Shown: piece by piece, positions 62,085 to 64,000 of the stretch
Layout: every line of letters starts with the position of its first letter
How positions within the stretch are numbered: the stretch's first letter is position 1
Source: Spirochaetia bacterium
GTDB lineage: Bacteria > Spirochaetota > Leptospiria > Leptospirales > Leptonemataceae
Assembly: GCA_009885105.1 (NCBI GenBank)
Contig: VFLI01000007.1
Span: 1 to 64,000 of the forward strand
DNA: 64,000 nucleotides
Direction of reading: 5' to 3'
Program-made: the position numbers and the translations under genes
Notes under the pieces: generated by a model
The model's database searches: none
Seen by the model: only the letters and a program-made list of their open reading frames with translations
What the model was told of the DNA's origin: nothing

Positions 62085-63049
62085 TCCACTGCCTCCCGGG
62101 GAGTGTAAACATCCCTGAGGAGATCGGCAGTATCTTCAATCGGGCTTTCTTCCGCAAAAGCGACGGCATCGTCGATCTCCGCCGCAGTTTCGTTCTCAAT
62201 TGTGCGCCGGCGGTTTTCGTCAAATTTATTTCCTATGTTTTTCTTTAGTATTGTGATTGGATCACGTTTCATCCATTCGATGACTTCTGATTTGTTGCGG
62301 TAAAGCTCAGGATCGAACATGGATTGGGCCCGAAAGCGATAGGTTTGAAATTCAATGAAAGCGGGCTCTCCCGTCCGGCGAATCCTTGCCAGGAATTTTT
62401 CAGCTGCGGCCGCGGTCTCCAGCGCGTCCATGCCGTCCACCTTTTCGGCCGTCACGCGGTATGACTGCGCTTTCTTGCATAGATCTGTTTCCGATTCGGA
62501 CCGTTCCAGCGCCGTGCCCATGGCATAGAGATTGTTCTCGCAGCAGAAAAGAACCGGAAGTTTCCAGAGCTCGGCAAGATTCATGGATTCGTGAAACTCG
62601 CCCTCCGCCATTGCTCCTTCGCCGAAAAAACATATCGCCACGCTGTCTTTTTTCTGCATTTTATACGCCAGGGCCAGACCAGCCGCCAGAGGAAGTCCGC
62701 CGCCGACAATGGCGTTTCCGCCGTAGAATTCTTTTTTCGCGTCGAAAATGTGCATTGAGCCGCCGCGGCCCCGGCAGGTTCCTCCTGTCTTTCCGTACAT
62801 TTCCGCCATCACGGCCCGCGCGGATATTCCGCGCACCAGGGCATGGCCGTGCTCCCTGTAAGTGGCGACGATCGAATCGCTTTCGCGCGCTTTTGAAAGA
62901 ACTCCGGCCGCGACAGCCTCCTCGCCGATGTAGAGATGGAGAAATCCCCGGATTTTCTGGGCGCTGTACAGCTCCGCGCATTTTTCTTCAAAGCGCCGGA
63001 TGCGGATCATCTGCCGGAGCAAATCGTATTTTGCGGCCAGATCCGTCAT
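62081..63049 (-). CDS. 2-oxoacid dehydrogenase E1 alpha subunit
   Basis: The protein has 322 residues. The thiamine-diphosphate motif is [18 protein letters not shown], ending with [11 protein letters not shown]. It also has GGSMHIFD and [13 protein letters not shown], as in pyruvate and acetoin dehydrogenases. It decarboxylates a 2-oxoacid or acetoin. ATGA overlap with the acetyl-CoA synthetase gene upstream, which suggests that the complex produces or uses acetyl-CoA. Confidence 0.92.
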   Translation of the reverse strand: MTDLAAKYDLLRQMIRIRRFEEKCAELYSAQKIRGFLHLYIGEEAVAAGVLSKARESDSIVATYREHGHALVRGISARAVMAEMYGKTGGTCRGRGGSMHIFDAKKEFYGGNAIVGGGLPLAAGLALAYKMQKKDSVAICFFGEGAMAEGEFHESMNLAELWKLPVLFCCENNLYAMGTALERSESETDLCKKAQSYRVTAEKVDGMDALETAAAAEKFLARIRRTGEPAFIEFQTYRFRAQSMFDPELYRNKSEVIEWMKRDPITILKKNIGNKFDENRRRTIENETAAEIDDAVAFAEESPIEDTADLLRDVYTPREAVE

Positions 63050-64000
63050 CGAGAAGCCTCCAGCGTGGAAGTGTCGCCTTCGGGCAGTCCGAGTTCGCGG
63101 GCTTTCAGGAGCCTTCGCATGATTTTTCCGCTTCTGGTCTTGGGCAGACTGTCCATAAAATCGATCTCTCGCGGAGCCACGGCCCCCAGTCGTTTTCGCC
63201 CGAAGGCATAGATTTCCTCCTTCAATACCGGCGAAGCGTCAAAGCCCTTTCGCAGTGACAGGAAAGCCTTCACGATCTGACCGGCCATTTCGTCCGGTTT
63301 GCCGATCACCGCGGCTTCCGCGACGGCCGGATGTTCCATCATCGCGCTCTCAACTTCAAACGGGCCGATCAGGTGCCCTGAAGATTTAATGACATCGTCC
63401 GATCTGCCCACAAACCAGAAATATCCGTCCGCGTCCCGTTTCGCCAGATCGCCGGTGAAGTACCAGCCGTTCTGAAAGCAGCCGCGGTATTTTTCCGCGC
63501 TGTTGATGTAGGTGCGAAACATGGAGGGCCAGCCGGCCTGGATGGCGATCTCTCCTTCTTCTCCGATCTTATCAATGAATTCCAGTTTTTCGCCGGACCG
63601 CCGGATCAGGCGGACATTCACTCCGGGAAAAGGCAGTCCCATCGATCCGGGACGGATCTCCTGGGATGCGTAGTTCGAAATCATGATGGCTCCCGTTTCC
63701 GTCTGCCACCAGGTGTCGTGGATCGGCAGACCGAAAGCCTCCAGACCCCAGACGACGGCCTCGGGATTGAGAGGCTCACCGACAGAGAAAATCAGGCGCA
63801 GACTGGAGAGGTCGCAGGCTCGCGCGGCTGCGGCGCCGGCCTTCATCATCATGCGTAACGCAGTCGGAGAAGTGTACCAGACCGTAACCTTTTCTTTCTG
63901 AATGATTTCATACCAGCGTTCGATTTCAAAATCCGCCTGATCGACGATCATCGTCACTCCGTTGGAAAGCGGCGCGATGATTCCATATGAAATTCCCGTA
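63046..64000 (-). CDS. acsA: Acetyl-CoA synthetase (AMP-forming, AcsA type), C-terminal part
   Basis: The frame continues past the window edge (start outside). Visible motifs are the partner-side [35 protein letters not shown] (in part [11 protein letters not shown]), and [15 protein letters not shown] with the acetylatable/catalytic Lys. It activates acetate to acetyl-CoA. It is the first gene seen of the operon acs-E1alpha-E1beta-E2-CBS-ACP, with overlapping stops and starts at every junction. Confidence 0.9.
   Translation of the reverse strand, partial: TGISYGIIAPLSNGVTMIVDQADFEIERWYEIIQKEKVTVWYTSPTALRMMMKAGAAAARACDLSSLRLIFSVGEPLNPEAVVWGLEAFGLPIHDTWWQTETGAIMISNYASQEIRPGSMGLPFPGVNVRLIRRSGEKLEFIDKIGEEGEIAIQAGWPSMFRTYINSAEKYRGCFQNGWYFTGDLAKRDADGYFWFVGRSDDVIKSSGHLIGPFEVESAMMEHPAVAEAAVIGKPDEMAGQIVKAFLSLRKGFDASPVLKEEIYAFGRKRLGAVAPREIDFMDSLPKTRSGKIMRRLLKARELGLPEGDTSTLEASR

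Overview
The window reads as a stretch of chromosome from a Gram-negative, respiratory, non-photosynthetic bacterium, most likely a spirochaete of the Leptospirales type or a close uncultured relative. The grounds are several lipoproteins, one with a Leptospira-style DUF1554-like tail; a beta-barrel outer-membrane protein ending in Phe; two class III adenylate cyclases; FecR and Che-type sensory genes; a clade II nitrous-oxide reductase cluster; and a CarF/TMEM189 desaturase. The phylum call is an inference from gene content; no rRNA, tRNA, CRISPR array or complete insertion sequence was seen.

Layout. 1-3.1 kb: end of a lytic transglycosylase, a membrane protein, carF and a divergent CitE-like lyase. 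3.1-13.3 kb: a respiratory island with cbb3 oxidase (ccoNOP, minus strand) and, divergently, a shortened CcoI/FixI-like protein followed by a cytochrome c, nosZ, a NosB-like membrane protein and nosLDFY. CRP/FNR-type palindromes lie in front of ccoN and in front of the nos genes. 13.3-21 kb: a lipoprotein, a cysteine desulfurase-rhodanese fusion with an ICMT-like methyltransferase, a HEAT-repeat membrane protein, and a thiolase/SCOT ketone-body set separated by intergenic hairpin repeats. 21-28.8 kb: a probable envelope-signalling operon (CheX, unknown protein, CheY, CheA-like sensor kinase, FecR/FN3 protein, envelope protein). 29.2-35.8 kb: lipoproteins, a cyclase with two novel partner genes, an outer-membrane barrel and a jelly-roll-like lipoprotein. 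35.9-45.5 kb: an old-yellow-enzyme reductase, zinc-ribbon proteins, a second cyclase, a MNT/HEPN pair, a NarL-type regulator, an acyl-CoA hydrolase/transferase and hemN. 45.6-52.9 kb: glycosyltransferase and glycogen-binding protein, an Hsp20 remnant, an ABC/FtsX/HlyD export set, a cytidylate-kinase-like gene and a broken glutamate dehydrogenase. 53.2-64 kb: pyruvate:ferredoxin oxidoreductase, a Phd/PIN toxin-antitoxin pair, PEP synthase, and a tightly overlapped operon of acetyl-CoA synthetase, 2-oxoacid dehydrogenase E1alpha, E1beta and E2, a CBS protein and an acyl carrier protein.

How it fits together. The left part supports microaerobic and N2O respiration. The thiolase, SCOT and acyl-CoA hydrolase genes, with the acs/por/pps/pdh genes on the right, handle acetyl-CoA, acetoacetyl-CoA, pyruvate and PEP. 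HemN supplies haem when oxygen is low.

The most striking cross-cutting pattern is that several genes look internally shortened while keeping recognisable ends: the FixI-like ATPase, a HEPN protein, glutamate dehydrogenase, PorA and the E2 subunit. N-terminally lost remnants (Hsp20, DUF1566) also occur. This is either lineage-specific deletion or an assembly effect, and read mapping would separate the two. The best candidates for an undescribed system are the CheX-to-FecR operon and the cyclase with its two partner proteins.
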